Origin: an uncultured Moraxellaceae bacterium
GTDB taxonomy: Bacteria; Pseudomonadota; Gammaproteobacteria; Pseudomonadales; Moraxellaceae
Direction of reading: 5' to 3'
NCBI GenBank assembly: GCA_937952925.1
Contig: CALFYA010000357.1
Location: forward strand, 1 to 16,696
DNA: 16,696 nucleotides
The first letter of the stretch is position 1, and each line of letters starts with the position of its first letter. The notes under the pieces are model-generated. The model saw nothing but the letters and a program-made list of their open reading frames with translations. It was not told where the DNA came from and ran no database searches. The position numbers were made by a program, and so were the translations under genes. Shown here one piece after another: positions 15,388 through 16,696 of the stretch.

Positions 15388-15405
15388 GTGTCACCGTCTG
15401 CGTGA

Positions 15406-15642
15406 TTAAGCCAATTTGGCAGTCACGTAGTCAATCGCGGTTTGTACCGTGGTGATGGTGCTCGAATCTTCATCGGGAATGGTGATTTCAAAGTCATTCT
15501 CAAAGGACATGACCAGCTCAACCAAATCAAGTGAGTCGGCTCCCAGATCATCCATAAAGGAAGCTTCGTTCTTAATATCTTCGGCACGCATCCCGAGCTG
15601 TTCAGCTACGGCCTTCTTGATGCGCAGTTCGATGTCGCTCAC
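15406..15642 (-). CDS. acpP: Acyl carrier protein
   Basis: Carries growing fatty acyl chains on a 4'-phosphopantetheine arm for all steps of type II fatty acid synthesis. The 78 residues are the usual length and strongly acidic. The arm attaches at Ser37 in GADSLDLVEL. The start is GTG at 15642: GAGGAG (15650-15655) stands seven bases before it, the resulting N-terminus SDIELRIKK is that of the family, and no ATG lies between the Shine-Dalgarno and this codon. An in-frame TTG upstream would place the ribosome binding site inside the gene and is rejected. The gene lies 84 bases after fabG, with a hairpin in between, and is followed by a strong terminator, as expected for a very abundant short transcript. 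Confidence 0.97.
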   Translation of the reverse strand: MSDIELRIKKAVAEQLGMRAEDIKNEASFMDDLGADSLDLVELVMSFENDFEITIPDEDSSTITTVQTAIDYVTAKLA

Positions 15643-15679
15643 AGGAATTCTCCTCAAAATGTGGCGTCTTTGAAAACAA

Positions 15680-15699
15680 GCTTTAGTGTAGTCTAAAGC
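15680..15699. promoter_or_regulatory. Inverted repeat between fabG and acpP
   Basis: GCTTTAG (15680-15686) and CTAAAGC (15693-15699) are perfect complements around a six-base spacer, about 38 bases upstream of the acpP start. On the minus strand it is followed by TTGTTTTC, so it could be a weak terminator that partly separates fabG from acpP, or an operator in an acpP promoter. In E. coli this gap holds acpP promoters. Confidence 0.4.
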
Positions 15700-15726
15700 C
15701 AGAAAATTACAATCAACCGGATCGTT

Positions 15727-16458
15727 TTAGTCCAGATACATCCCGCCATTGACAGGCAGAACTGTACCTGTGATGTAGGCGCCGCCTGATCCGGCCAAAA
15801 AGGCTACTGCTGCCGCTACATCATCGGGTTGACCCAAACGCCCAAGCGGAACCGCATCAAGCATGGTTTGCTTGACCTTCTCGTCGAGCACTTCAGTCAT
15901 ATCTGTATCAATAAAACCGGGGGCTACGCAATTGACCGTGATATTGCGGCTGCCCATTTCGCGTGCCAACGCACGGCTAAAGCCTTCAATCCCTGCTTTG
16001 GCCGCCGCATAGTTGGCTTGGCCGGCATTGCCCATCCGCGCCACCACCGAGGTGATGTTGATGATGCGACCAAAGCGCGCTTTTGCCATTCCTTTGAGTA
16101 CACGTTTTGATAGCAAAAACACAGCCGTCAGGTGCACATCAAGGATGTCTTGCCAGTCGTCTGTTTTCATCCGCAGCAGGAGGTTGTCACGGGTAATGCC
16201 TGCATTGTTGACCAATACCGCAACACAACCAAAGCGCTGTTCGATGTCGGCAATCAGCGCATCAACCGCCGCATGATCACGCACATCAAGCACCAGCCCC
16301 GTGCCTTGCTCACCCAAACGCGCTGCGATCTGTGCCGCCCCTGCGTCACTGGTGGCCGTACCCACCACAAAAAATCCATCCGCCGCCAAGCGAGATGCAA
16401 TCGCCGCGCCAATCCCGCGACTTGCGCCCGTCACCAACGCGATCTGTGCTGCACTCAT
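15727..16458 (-). CDS. fabG: 3-oxoacyl-[acyl-carrier-protein] reductase
   Basis: NADPH-dependent reduction of 3-oxoacyl-ACP, the first reductive step of each fatty acid elongation cycle. The 243 residues form one short-chain dehydrogenase domain of normal length. The nucleotide motif TGASRGIG is at 10-17, NNAG at 84-87, and the catalytic Ser137, Tyr150 and Lys154 are present (NITSVVARMGNAGQANYAAAK). The tetrad Asn of E. coli FabG (Asn110 in ETNLSSVF) is replaced by His109 here (DVHLTAVF). The C-terminal VNGGMYLD is typical. The ATG overlaps the fabD stop as ATGA, so translation is probably coupled. The genomic neighbours fabD and acpP support FabG over other dehydrogenases of the family. Confidence 0.96.
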   Translation of the reverse strand: MSAAQIALVTGASRGIGAAIASRLAADGFFVVGTATSDAGAAQIAARLGEQGTGLVLDVRDHAAVDALIADIEQRFGCVAVLVNNAGITRDNLLLRMKTDDWQDILDVHLTAVFLLSKRVLKGMAKARFGRIINITSVVARMGNAGQANYAAAKAGIEGFSRALAREMGSRNITVNCVAPGFIDTDMTEVLDEKVKQTMLDAVPLGRLGQPDDVAAAVAFLAGSGGAYITGTVLPVNGGMYLD

Positions 16459-16696
16459 GCGATTTTTCCTTCTGCCAGTGAGACAGCGGTTAAGGCTTGA
16501 TCCAATCGACCCCGTGTGTCAATGGGGAAAACGTCAAATCCATAGGGCATACGTTTGGCCAAATTGGCCAATACATTGCCTGCGCCACACTCAACAATTT
16601 GTTTAATCCCCTGATCAGCAAAGGATTTCATGCTTTGCGTCCACAGCACCGGCTGACTGAGCTGATCAATCAGTGCCTGACGAATGGCCGCCACAT
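16455..16696 (-). CDS. fabD: Malonyl-CoA:ACP transacylase, C-terminal part
   Basis: Transfers malonyl groups from CoA to ACP to supply the elongation cycle. Only the last 80 or so residues are in the window; the gene continues past the right edge, so the active-site Ser and His are not seen. The visible part aligns with the end of E. coli FabD: LIDQLSQPVLWTQSM includes the conserved Gln matching Gln250, followed by VECGAGNVLANLAKRM. The stop overlaps the fabG start by four bases. The order fabD-fabG-acpP-fabF is the standard cluster, so fabH and plsX may lie beyond the edge. Confidence 0.94.
   Translation of the reverse strand, partial: VAAIRQALIDQLSQPVLWTQSMKSFADQGIKQIVECGAGNVLANLAKRMPYGFDVFPIDTRGRLDQALTAVSLAEGKIA

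Overview
The base composition, codon use and gene content suggest a gammaproteobacterial chromosome. AcpP, MetH and FabG resemble the Pseudomonadales/Moraxellaceae type, but that placement is inferred from remembered family sequences, not shown by a search. Most of the window is conserved housekeeping genes in short, alternating transcription units. I see no rRNA, tRNA, CRISPR array, insertion sequence or phage gene.

Left part (1-5300): a non-coding leader with an extended -10 promoter, then full-length metH (cobalamin-dependent methionine synthase) on the plus strand. A hairpin and a visibly AT-rich gene for a GIY-YIG-like nuclease-fold protein follow. Next is a vapBC toxin-antitoxin pair on the minus strand with an inverted repeat at its promoter. 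The GIY-YIG gene and vapBC form the only accessory-looking stretch here.

Middle (5370-9365): a secreted protein of unknown function (plus) abuts, with no gap, a convergent two-gene unit on the minus strand: an FAD monooxygenase followed by a small FKBP-type prolyl isomerase. Then come fxsA (minus, with a clear intrinsic terminator) and ruvC (plus, Holliday junction resolvase), which diverge from each other.

Middle-right (9470-13990): a fused NAD(P)HX epimerase/dehydratase (minus) diverges from queG, the last step of queuosine synthesis (plus). queG overlaps by four bases the end of a convergent DEDDh 3'-5' exonuclease gene. An alpha/beta-hydrolase of the YheT/ABHD type follows on the plus strand and ends at a hairpin it shares with the convergent fabF.

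Right part (13999-16696): the type II fatty acid synthesis cluster on the minus strand, fabD (cut by the window edge) - fabG - acpP - terminator - fabF. fabD and fabG overlap by ATGA. acpP has a strong Shine-Dalgarno and a GTG start and is followed by a strong terminator, so fabF probably has its own promoter. The fabF leader holds a 14-bp perfect palindrome and a 9-bp inverted repeat that no recognised site explains.

I found no convincing new multi-gene system. The best leads are the AT-rich GIY-YIG/vapBC insert, the unexplained fabF leader elements, a His in place of the usual tetrad Asn in FabG, and the unknown secreted protein.
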